DNA from: Pycnopodia helianthoides | Lineage: Eukaryota > Echinodermata > Asteroidea > Forcipulatida > Asteriidae | Direction: 5' to 3' | DNA: 64,000 nt | Assembly: GCA_032158295.1 (NCBI GenBank) | Contig: CM063261.1 | Span: forward strand, 1,550,001 to 1,614,000 | Part shown: positions 11,691-22,384 of the stretch, piece by piece | Position numbering within the stretch: the stretch's first letter is position 1 | Layout of the letters: every line of letters begins with the position of its first letter | The notes under the pieces: generated by a model | What the model saw: the letters and a program-made list of their open reading frames with translations, nothing else | Told to the model about the DNA's origin: nothing | Database searches by the model: none | Translations under genes and position numbers: made by a program

Positions 11691-12382
11691 AGAGGCTAGT
11701 GTACCAAAAACGCTCCAGGTTGAAATTCCTTTTTAGGTTTGTTTTATTTCAAGAGAAAAATGTCGTCAAAAGTAAGTATCGAACTAAAGTTACTAAGGTT
11801 ACTTATTATTCAAAATGACAAATCTTATAATATAATTGTTTAACTGATATTGTTTTTATTATCAAAGAGTAATTTAAAAAATATCAATGTTTACATACGA
11901 GATATCTATTAACTAAATATTTAGACACAAGATCAAAGTGGTAGGCAACCCTATTTAATAGGAAAAATTGCACCGAAAATTCAACTAAAATTTGACTTTT
12001 GATAAAAAGTCTACTCCCCATAAATTGTTTTAATAAAAAACAAACCTGAGAGGACAGAAGAAGAAAAACTCAAAGAAATTAACTAAGAACTACTTTATAG
12101 AATTCAACTTTTATCGGCATTTATTATTATTTTATTGTGTAATATGGAAATCATTCAATGTTAGGCCTATCAAATTATAGATAACAGCATACTATGTTTT
12201 GATGACCTAATTACAAATTGGAAGTCCGCAAATATAGCATCCCCAGTCATGATTTCATTTTATAAGAGTACAAAGAAAAATAGTTTTCTTATTTAGCTAG
12301 GTCCTGTACACAAATATTCTACAGATAGCGCTGTTATAAACCATACCTCCAGGAACATTGTCAAATACAAGCAAAAACGACG
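11691..12382. other. 3' flank of HAO copy B
   Basis: AT-rich, non-coding. It is homologous to 15925-16513 downstream of copy C (shared TTATTCAAAATGACAAAT, AAAAAGTCTACT, AAACCATACTCCAGGA). The duplication unit therefore includes the 3' flank. TTTATT at 12131-12136 is AATAAA on the minus strand, about 250 bases past the copy B stop, and could be its poly(A) signal. Confidence 0.55.
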
Positions 12383-15338
12383 TCACAGATTACTATACGG
12401 GGAAGCGGTTACCAAATCTGGTGTGATTTCAGCAACTGACGAACACCCTGTGGGTAAATAGAAAAGACAGCAAAATCATATTTTGTAATCATTTTGTTTT
12501 AATCATATTATTTCAATGTTCAACCCAACATTGCTTAATGAGCCGTCCTCAACTTCAAAACAAACAGTTTATGGATTATTACCAGTCAACGCCATTGCCA
12601 AACTGAACTCGTCTTTCAGGATATCCAGAACTTTTCTTACCCTGCCTCTCCCTGAAAAATAAAAGAGCATTATTACAAAATGTATTGAAATATGTAAACT
12701 GTATCCCAGCCCTAATTACCGTAATATTACTTACATTGTAAGCGAGACCCCAGAGTGCCGGCCTACCGATGAAGACGGCTCTAGCCCCCATGGCCAGTGC
12801 TTTGAGTACGTCGGTTCCTTTACGGACTCCACCATCGAGATATACTTCAATGTTGGAACCTTTTACTGCCTCCATCACTTCTGATAACGAATCTATCTGA
12901 AATATCATATTAGAATATTACAGTAAAAAAAAAATCGAACCGATCTGGATCGTTAAGTTTCTTTCTGAGTACGACATTGAACGCACCTGTCTGTATTTTT
13001 ATGTTGAAAAAATAAAAAAATGAATAGAGGAATTAATAAGAGCAGATTGACAAGGATACAAACTATTTCAGAAACTCTACTTTACCGATGAAGCTACGCC
13101 ATCCAACTGCCGGCCTCCGTGATTAGAAACTAAGATACCGGCAACACCGAGGCTTGCCGCCATCTTGGCACTCTCAGCTACGAGAGAAACATTATAAACA
13201 ATCATCAACAGAGATACTTTGTAAACTGGTAATTTTGTTGACTTTTGAGGACTGGGTCTGCCAAAACTATTAATTATCAACGAAATTCTTTTGTAAACTC
13301 ATTTCAAAGGGTCATTTCCAAAGGGTCATTTTCGAAGGGTCGAAGACGCTTGTGTCTGAACACTGTGAGAATCCGTTTGTTTTTATACATATAAGAAATA
13401 GTGCACCTTAATATTGTAGTTTCCTCACCTGTAAGTATGCCTTTGAGAATGATAGGTAATGACGTCATACCCTGAAGCTGTTTGACGTCATCCCAGGTAA
13501 ATGCTGGGTCCACCATGATTCTATCGAGCTTGCGAGAATCTCTGATATCAAGAACGTTCGGCATCCTACAGACAAAGAAAACCCCGTAACTCTTAGAATG
13601 GTCCCGAGGCAACCGAAATTAGTTAAGAGTGAAATACCTTAAAAATAAAAGAAAAAACATTATAAAAATGAAAAACTTAATTTGCGGTGAAAATTAACAG
13701 AAGAGCATTTATAATCTCTACCGTTCAAAGAACCCGCCTTAAATTGACTTTGTTATTTTACTCACTTCAGATGTTCAACATAAACGGCTACGTTTTGATT
13801 TGGAGACACCCTGTCAGTAGTAAGAGGCTGGTCTATAGTCACAACTAGTGCCTTGTACCGGCCGGACGCATTGACCCTCCTGACGATCTCCTCCGTCTTT
13901 ACTCTGTCCTTTAAGACATTGAGTTGCATGAAGAGAAGGGCTTCTTCGGGAACTGATGCTGCCACGTCTTCAAGTAATGTACTGGCGAACATACTTAGGA
14001 CCATCACTGTTCCTGCGCTTGCTGCGGCTGTATACATATAAATACGGGGAAAGAAATTTAGAAGCCTTTGCTTGGAATTTAATCAGTTCAGGGGCCTTAA
14101 ATTATTTTTGAACAAAAAAATCTTTAGCAAAAAAAGAGAAAGGAAGCATTGGTTGTTTGTCAATAAAATGAATTTCCTGTGTCACTCATGTTTTAACACT
14201 TTTTTTAAACTGACCAATAAGGTTACATCACCTCTAGCAGTCGCCTTTTCTCCCTCATCGTGTATGATGCCATGCACAGCAGTCGGACTGATCCCAACCG
14301 GAAACTCAATGTCATGACCCAGGATGCTCGTTCGGGTGACACGATTTGATACGTCACGCAAGCAACGGGGTCGGAGCCGATACCTGAATTGTTGAACAAT
14401 TTTTTGGTTCCATGGGAAAACGATAAAGTGAAATTAACTTTCTTTAAAAACGGTGGCCTGCAAAACCGTTTTTAAAACTGCTTTCATTGTTTTCAGTCAC
14501 GTGTTGTGTGGTCATAGTGTAGCTTTAAGATTTAATGGTTTGCATTTTAATGACCTTATTTTAGCAAATATAACTTGGACCTTCGACAGTTGTCCATTTT
14601 GCATACAGTATTATTTTCAAAGGACTCGGTTAAAAATTGACAAGGGTACATGTCCACAGGGCATAGAAACTTTTACAGACACTCATCCAGGTCATGTACC
14701 TCTGACCTGGGACTAGGGTGTATACGAAAAGGTCACGACTGTTTCCTGCTCCGGGTCATTCATTTTACCGTGTTATCACAACAACAAACATGAGTACATT
14801 TAATTTGAAAGTAACATGCTTGATCGTGTTATTTAAAGGTACTACACAGGATTGGTAGAGGTGGCAACCTAGTTGCAGACAGTGTTCATGTTTTGAGTGA
14901 TCAACCATTATTGAACATGAAATAACAAACCTGTGAAAAGTTGGTCTTAATCCGTTGTGTGCGTATGGACAAAATAGTGAAAAACCATGCACAACTTTCA
15001 GCATGTAAACACATTGTCCTCTCGGTTGTAACAACCGAAATCAGCTGTTGCGATTTTTCAGGTTGTCAGGTACAGTTTTCTAGAATATGACTTCATTTCA
15101 GAGGGAAATATTTCCCGGGAAAACGGTTCTACGATGAACTTTGTAATCATCGTTATCTCTATACGGTTTTATGAGGTGTATGTTGGAAGAGGGAAGCCTA
15201 CCTCAGAAACGCCTTCACATTGTCATGGAGTGTCTGGCCCTCACTCGCTCCTTTGCTGTAGTACTCGTACCAGAAAGACACCAATCCTCGCTTTAAATAC
15301 GGCTCAAAGTCTACAACACAGACGGGCTCGGCCGCCAT
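12383..15338 (-). pseudogene. HAO copy B: 2-hydroxyacid oxidase, 1-base deletion in exon 7
   Basis: Eight minus-strand exons: 15202-15338, 14232-14383, 13766-14027, 13429-13565, 13086-13177, 12735-12896, 12583-12651, 12383-12435. The protein begins MAAEPVCVVDFEPYLKRGLV and runs through [47 protein letters not shown] (active-site Lys), [10 protein letters not shown] and the FMN-phosphate loop LDGGVRKG...FIGRPALWG. It ends SPYSNL, a plausible peroxisomal PTS1. Exons 1-6 are open. In exon 7 the plus strand reads TTACCCTGCC where copies A and C have four Cs, which puts GGG TAA in frame and removes the last roughly 35 residues (helix alpha-8 and the targeting signal). With the base restored the protein would be 354 residues. 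The deletion is in a homopolymer, so a consensus error is quite possible. Call: recent pseudogene or intact gene with one error. Confidence 0.85.
14836..15060. repeat. Dispersed repeat in intron 1 of HAO copy B
   Basis: AAAGGTACTACACAGGATTGG, AAACCTGTGAAAAGTT and GACAAAATAGTGAAAAACC resemble AAAGGAACATTACAGAATTGG, AAACCTGTAGAAGTTT and GAAAATAGTGAAAAACC in the MITE at 28546-28825. It looks like a diverged, 3'-degraded member of that family. Confidence 0.5.
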
Positions 15339-15531
15339 CTTGTTGTGGAGCTGGTCCCTTCTCTACGATAACTATAGGCCTAGACGAGTCGGAGTGATAT
15401 ATACAATGGTTTGTGTATAATCATACGGAACGAAAGCAACCCGAAAGCAGCACGGCTAAAAACATATCAAGCATGTCATTTATGGCATGCAGAAACAACA
15501 TTTTCCCAGTGTTCATTGTTTATGTTGGATC

Positions 15532-15905
15532 CTAGTCTTGGTGCAAGACGTTGTTGCGCGCATGACTATCGAACAATAGCGGGCGCTGTTTGGAAACTTC
15601 CAGATCAAGTTTGGTTATATGCCTCAGATCACCACCACACATCGCACTCTAAACACCAGCCCGAACATCTGACGTCACACTTAGAGGCACGTGTTTTACG
15701 CCAGAGACCGGCTTCGAGCGTTTGGAGGAACCCTGGCAAGTGCACCTTTCCTTTGACCTCGCATCCCATGGCGGTCTTGAGGACAGCGGACCAGTCTATC
15801 AAAACACTAACGGGTTTGCGGCTTCCACAGAACGCTCTTTGTCGGTGGAATGGTCGCGTCGTGTGTGTTGAGTGGCTCAACAAGAACGTCTTGCACCAAG
15901 ACTAG
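15532..15905. mobile_element. 374 bp non-autonomous DNA transposon with 7 bp target duplication
   Basis: Both ends carry CTAGTCTTGGTGCAAGACGT, inverted at the right end. It is flanked by TTGGATC at 15525-15531 and again at 15906-15912. The same region upstream of HAO copy A has a single TTGGATC (10533-10539) with matching flanks and no insert. The interior is GC-richer than its surroundings. It contains an open frame of 164 codons that overlaps both ends; I see no transposase motif in it and treat it as incidental. It lies in the 5' flank of copy B. Confidence 0.92.
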
Positions 15906-15912
15906 TTGGATC

Positions 15913-16513
15913 CACGTGACATAGTACGTGTTTTTTTAAGGGAAAAGATATCGTCAGAAGTAAGTTATTATTCAAAATGACAAATGTTTTAATATCAAAA
16001 ATTGTTTATTTTCCGATGATATTTTAAACATTAACCAAAATATCAGTTGAAAATGCCAATGCTAACACATAAAATATGTTTAAGGAAATAAATTACACAC
16101 AAGATCAAAGTTATCAAAACCTCAGGAAGCCTATGGAACAATTGCACCGAAACTACGACTATAAGTTGAGTTTTGACAAAAAGTCTACTTCCCGTAAATT
16201 ATTCAGTAGTGCCCAAATACATTGAGAAGACAGAAGAATAAAAAGTGAAAGAAACTGTCAAAGAACTGTTTTTGTTTAAGCTTCGATTTCCGAAGCTAAC
16301 TACCTTTAATATTATTTGATTTTATATGTAATTAATTTAATAGGTCCATTAACAATAAGCCTAACAAATAGGGTTTTAAAAACAAACTAACTACAAATTA
16401 GCAGCCCGTGGGAAGGAATACATTTTATAAGGGTAAAAAGAATAATACACAAATGCATGTAATACTGTTATAAACCATACTCCAGGAGCTTTGTAAAACA
16501 CAACAAAATGACG
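15913..16513. other. 3' flank of HAO copy C
   Basis: AT-rich, non-coding, and homologous to the copy B 3' flank (11735-12382). No exon is seen. Confidence 0.55.
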
Positions 16514-19500
16514 TCACAGATTACTATAAGGGGAAGCGGTTACCAAATCTGGTGTGATTTCAGCAACTGACGAACACCCTGTGGGTAAATAGAAAAGACA
16601 GCAAAATCATATGTTTTAATCATTTTGTTTGAATCATATTATTTCAATGTTCAACCCAACATTGCTTAATGAGCCGTCCTCAACTTCAAAACAAACAGTT
16701 TATGGGTTATTACCAGTCAACGCCATTGCCAAACTGAACTCGTCTTTCAGGATATCCAGAACTTTTCTTACCCCTGCCTCTCCCTGAAAAATAAAAGAGC
16801 ATTATTACAAAATGTATTGAAATATGTAAACTGTATCCCGGCCCTAACCGGTGAGTACTTTCACAGATTCCCGTTTGAAACTTTGTTAAAAATTACCGTA
16901 ATATTACTTACATTGTAAGCGAGACCCCAGAGTGCCGGCCTACCGATGAAGACGGCTCTAGCCCCCATGGCCAGTGCTTTGAGTACGTCGGTTCCTTTAC
17001 GGACTCCACCATCGAGATATACTTCAATGTTGGAACCTTTTACTGCCTCGATCACTTCTGATAATGAATCTATCTGAAATGTCATATTAGAATATCACAA
17101 TATCAAAATCTCAGCGATCCAGATCGTTATTAAAACTGACTTCTATCTGAAAACGATATTTTAATTAAGGTTGATAGTTTTAATTCGTGCGCGTCCGAGA
17201 GACTAAATTGTAATACAGTTAAATTTCGATGGTATTGCCCTTGGTGTTAGTGTACCCAGTAACATAATCGCATGCACTTGCTGTGTTCAGAAACGATACA
17301 CAAGTTGATTGAATGGAAGTCCCATTGTATGATCTATCCAAGTTCAATATCTTGCTGCATTTAGTTAGAAAACTACTCCAAAACAAACAGCTGCTGCACA
17401 TTACCGTTGCGGCTACGCCATCCAACTGCCGGCCTCCGTGATTAGAAACTAAGATACCAGCAACACCGAGGCTTGCCGCCATCTTGGCACTCTCAGCTAT
17501 AAGAGGAACATGAACTTATGGCATTAGAATCGGAGACTCAAGTTTCGCTCGGGAATATGTGCATGTTCAGAAGTTTAGAAGTACGTGTTGTGGAAATTTC
17601 ACCTGGTATTTCTGCTGACACCTATAAATGTTCAATTATAGTTCCACATTGGCTTCGTTGATGGAGGATTTCGGATTCGCCATTTTACCCCCAATTTATT
17701 TATTTTTGAGACAGCATTGATTAAGAAGTGTTTCGTCGACTTTTCTTTTTCTATCTCAATTCTCCAGAAATTCATTGGAAAGCTCAAGAAATTGTTTGTG
17801 TAAAGTATAGATTGAGCCATTTAGTAGAGAGGTGAAGAACAGACGTTCGGCCTTTTGGCGCAATTTTGTTTATTGTTGTTCCCTCACCTGTGAGTATGCC
17901 TTTGAGAATTATAGGTAATGACGTCACACGCTGAAGCCATTTGACGTCATCCGCGGTAAAAGCAGGATCAAATGATTGGGTGATCCTACTCACGAGATTC
18001 TCTTGAGATTCCCCGGGGTAAACAACATGCGGCATTCTAGACAAAAATATTTCAGTGCTCATGAGTTTTTCGTTTTATTTACTTATTTATTTATTAATTT
18101 AAGAAAAGGAAGATTATCAATAGGAAAGCTGGACGAAATTAAGTGGGCTTTAATCTACTAGTGTACTTAATCAACGTCTTATGCAGTGCACCGATGTAAA
18201 TGCGCAAGGCTACACGAGGAGACATACAAAATACTGTGGGTTCGACTAAGGCAGCTGCAGAGGAAGAGATTTTGTAAAATACTTAAAGCTGCATAAACCG
18301 AATAATTATAAAGAGTAACAACGTCTTGACCTGAGACTAAATACAAAATTGACCAACTATTAAAGAACCCTTTGGCGTTTGGAACTTAAAACGGCATGTA
18401 AAACGAAACGTTATGTGTATTCCTAAGGAGTTTCGATGCAACAGCGTCAGCCGTTTTGAATCCGCCTGCCGTCTGCTTTAATTTGGTAGGGAAAGAGATA
18501 GAACCGTGATACTGATCTACTAAAATGCAAATTCCTAACCGTTTGTCTGTATACTTATAAGGCCTAGATCAATCTCATCTTCCACTTGAAAACCGCGTTA
18601 CGGGGGTCTGGACGGGAAAAAACAGTCGTTTTCCGTGTTCATATTTGTTTTATAAGTGTTCACATAAAATGCAGGGTGAACGAACTTAGGCCGAGTCCGA
18701 TTTGGCGGCTTCGGCTACGGCTACGGCTGGATCGCCGCGTCAGCATAATAATGTTGAGGTATAGAACGTCCTTAGCAAAAGTCGTAGCCGTAGCCATTAA
18801 TTCTGATACGGCTTTACTCAGGCAACTGAGCTTTCCCCCTACGCACTGGTATGGGTGAAACTATTTGAATCAAAAGTGATCAACGACTTTAACAACTGTC
18901 AAGCAATGACACCCCTCTATGGGCTGGGTAAAAAGTAGTGTACAAAAGATCACATGTTTAACACCGTGAGACGTAGGCTCCCTTGATCTACTTACTTTAA
19001 AGTTGCAGGCCTTCTTAGTGTCGAAGGGTTCCGAATTTGAGACAACTTATTGCCAATATAAGGCTGGTCTATAGTCACAACTAGTGCCTTGTACCGGCCG
19101 GACGCATTGACCCTCCTGACGATCTCCTCCGTCTTCACTCTGTCCTTTAAGACATTGAGTTGCATAAAGAGAAGGGTTTCTTCGGGAACTGATGCTGCCA
19201 CGTCTTCAAGGGTTGTGCTGGAAAATAAACTTAGGATCATCACTGTGCCAGTGCTGGCTGCAGCTGTATACGGAAATTTGGAGAGAAAAAGTATCAACAT
19301 AAACCGACTGCTCGAAGTCCCAGGCTCGTGTTTTTGTGTAGGTAGGGGCGTCTGTTTGTTTACTTGTTCAATATGGATCAAGTTTTGATCAAATCAATAA
19401 AAAAAAACCACTTATTAATTGTGTACGCATTGTTGGTAAAGGGTGAGTAGGTCGTCTAGAATTCCTTTTGACAATCCATATATTATTTTCCACAGATTTT

Positions 19501-20627
19501 AAAATGACTAATATCAGCAGTTCATTGTTCTTTTTTTCGTACCTCTGGCAGTCGCCGTTTCTGCGTCTTGGTGTACGCCGTCATGAGCGGCAGTTGGACT
19601 GATCCCAACCGGAAACTCAATGTCATGACCCAGGATGCTCGTTCGGGTGACACGCTTGGATACATCACGTAAACACCGTGGTCTGAGCCGATACCTATAC
19701 GAGTACATCAGCCAATCAAACTCAATTTTTATTCCTAATGGCAGCAACTAATTAAGGTTTTGAATTACTGCTGTTTTTGTCGATGATAAACTTTGCTATC
19801 AATTTAATTACTTTGCATTCCTTTAATATTTTAGCTGATTGGTCAGGAGTTCTTAGATTGCCGCACCAGTTTTGTTTTTCTGGGTTGAGTCCGGATCAGT
19901 GGTTTGCCACCCTGAGCTCCGCAGACCGAGTTCCCGCCATATTCTCTCCCTTATAAGGCCAAATAATACATTTAAAAAAATTGTTTAGCGTCCCTGCCCG
20001 CTTCCTTTTTAGAGGCCGCCTCCTTTTTATTTATTGTTCATAATACGTACGCTTCAGGTACTGTTGAATCCAACACAGACATAAATGTTTAGCAGAGCGA
20101 CATTGTGGGCTTTCCCCATGTGTTTTATATTGTCCCTTAACCCCACAATGTCAAAACACCCCACAAGTACAGTTCATATAACAAAAAATCACCCCCACAA
20201 TGTCTATCTTGTAAGCACAGATGTTCGTCATGATTATGACATTCTCCGTTTAGTCCATCAATAATGAATTACCCTCACATTAGTACGATAATATTCTTTA
20301 CAATAGACTTGTTGACAAGTCGTTCAATGTTTATCGCGGTGATAGCGCACTAAACGGCTCTCACGTCACCGCGGCAAATATGAACAAACTGGTCCACTAA
20401 GTCTAATGATTGACAAAACAATAATGGTTGCAGTGAAAGTCTGCTATAGCCGGAAATGATTATGTATGAGAACGGAAAGTCTATATATACCTCAGAAAGG
20501 CCTTAACGTTGTCTTGAATTGTCTGTCCCCCGTCTGCCCAAGCGCTGTAGTAGTTGTATAAGGTCGACACCAAGTTTTGCTTTAAGTACGGCTCAAAGTC
20601 TGCAACACAGACGGGTTCCTGTGTCAT
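16514..20627 (-). CDS. HAO1-like: HAO copy C: intact peroxisomal 2-hydroxyacid oxidase (HAO1/glycolate oxidase family)
   Basis: Eight minus-strand exons: 20491-20627, 19543-19694, 18996-19263, 17888-18036, 17405-17496, 16912-17073, 16714-16783, 16514-16566. Summed length is 1083, giving 360 residues plus stop (human HAO1: 370), with all phases compatible. The family oxidises 2-hydroxyacids such as glycolate to 2-oxoacids, making H2O2 in peroxisomes, with FMN in a TIM barrel. Visible active-site equivalents are Tyr26, Ser108, Gln131, Asp162, Lys231 ([10 protein letters not shown]), His255 and Arg258 (NHGGRQLDG). The FMN-phosphate loop is at 286-311 ([13 protein letters not shown]). The C-terminus SNL fits a PTS1. 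Odd points: the second active-site Tyr of the family (QLY, human Tyr132) is Asn133 (MQLNV), and Trp110 is Phe110; copies A and B share the Asn. HAO1 versus HAO2 orthology is unclear; the tail VAEI resembles HAO2. Confidence 0.93.
18685..18815. repeat. Dispersed repeat with GGCTACGGCTACGGCT, in intron 3 of HAO copy C
   Basis: GGCTACGGCTACGGCTGG on the left faces CGTAGCCGTAGCCATTAATT on the right, around GTATAGAACGTCCTTAGCAA. The same layout, diverged, occurs at 40225-40365 (GTATAGGATGTCCTTAGCAA, ATAGCCACAGCCACCAATTC), and a piece lies near 55395-55480. Confidence 0.7.
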
Positions 20628-22384
20628 TTTCCGTTCAGAAAAAAAGCATCAAATATACACAAATTAAACGTAGACCGCGCTATACACATGTATAATCATT
20701 GAGCAAGCTTTCTCTATAATTATGCTATAACCAGCAGATCCAAGGTTCACTACAGCTTGACCTCACGGCCGTGGACAGTGCATGAATATGTGATTGATGT
20801 ATTGTTATGATAAAGTAGGCAGGTTCAGTGATGCAGTACTCGGACCTTTCTATAATTGCAACGTCACAGCTCGAGTATTGTAAACCAAGGTTGGAAAGCT
20901 ATGGGAAGCCATAAAGGCAAAGCATATATACAGATAGCCACAGTTTGTACAATGATACGCGAATATATTCAGAAATAGTGTTGAATTTGTTGGAAACAAA
21001 GCAAACCGGCAGGTATATGATGTATTTTGTTGAAAGTTTGCAGAAGTTGTTAATTTGGTCACAACATCTGTCAACACGATTTTGTTTTGCTACCATTTCG
21101 CCGTCCATGCGAACCAACGCGGTCTGTTTATCAACAATAGAAAGGACTGACCTTCGGCCAATTTTTTTTGTTATGTTGGCGTAACCCGAACGACCCTTAA
21201 AACTCGGCCGACCCTGGGTATTTGTTTGTTCAAGGGAAGAAATTTAATAATTTAAAATCTATATAGAAACTAGTTATAAATACGTTTGAAACCATTTCTG
21301 GCCGATTTGTTTCTCATTGATGTAATGACGATTGCGCGCGTGGAACTTTGGAGTGCACAAAGTTTTGCACAACGAACAAGCAGTAAATGACACCAAGAGT
21401 TTAAAAGTAAAAAATGTTGTGTGTAGCCTTGTTTTAGAAACCATTAAAAAACATGTCATTTTCGTTGCTGGGAGAAAGAGAAAAAATGTACCTTCCTGTC
21501 CTACGCCAACATAACCTCTTTTTTCTAGGCCTATATACGATGTACAGTAGATTGCCGCTGTGGAAGCAAGACCGCGTGCATACAATTCCTGACAAATAAT
21601 AAACCTTGCTTCTGCGTTTTTTTTTAACTCATGACCTACACTTTTGATCATGTTTGCACTTAGCAGGTTTTCTCGCTCTCAGTTTATATTACATGGTAGT
21701 TTTAGTGGGGGAAAAGTATTAGTTATTTATCTATTCATGTAAATTCTTGTAGTTATTTCTGATAGTGTTTTTTGTTTGCCCTCTTGTCTGTCTGTCCGTA
21801 TGTCTGTAAATGTGTTTGTCTTTTGTGTCCGTTGTCTGTCTTGTCCTGTATGGAATTCCCAAATCAAGCAAACGCTTAGCGGGGATTGCCACCATTTCAC
21901 TTACTCTGTTCTTTTCCTACTACTATTTAGTATCATTAGTGTATTCTGTTTTAATGTAAAGCATCGTTTTGTATAATACTTGTAATATTTTTGTGAAATA
22001 GAAATAAATGTTGTTGTTGGCATTCTCCTGTTCCTGAAACCTTGCTGAAACTAACACCAACGTGCGTTGCTTAAGAATTAAACAAGAATTGTAACAACAT
22101 GCTGTACAATTACATCATGAACTGAACAGATAATAACAAATCACAGCTTTTCAACGCTAGAGCGATCAGATTTCAATTCCGGGGAAGTCCCCATTATTTT
22201 CCTTACCGTCATACAATTACATGTTTGGAACTGAAAACAACATGCAATAGCCGTGCAGTTTCGAACATCGTATGGGTACATATCACGCACACAACATTAA
22301 AACAGTACACAAGGCAAGCATCATTTTGTATGGTTGCAGAAGTTTTATTCCAGCTAGATTCTTCGGGAAAAGTGCGGCCTCACG
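20628..22384. other. Divergent intergenic region between HAO copy C and the Hedgehog-like gene
   Basis: Holds the 5' flanks of both genes. No exon is supported. 20100-20215 has three CCCCACAATGTC-like blocks, one of them inverted. 21776-22016 ends in GAAATAGAAATAAATGTTGTTGTTG and could be the 3' end of an old LINE, but this is weak. A minus-strand segment at 21495-21590 has exon-like borders (TTTGTCAG before, GAAG|GTAC after) without recognisable product; it could be a non-coding exon. Confidence 0.45.

Noticed and set aside
15411..15905. 164-codon open frame
   Set aside because: Most of it is the 374 bp transposon, including both inverted ends; no transposase motif is visible.
21274..21651. 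Minus-strand open frame with exon-like borders
   Set aside because: No homology and no partner exons found; mentioned only in the intergenic entry.
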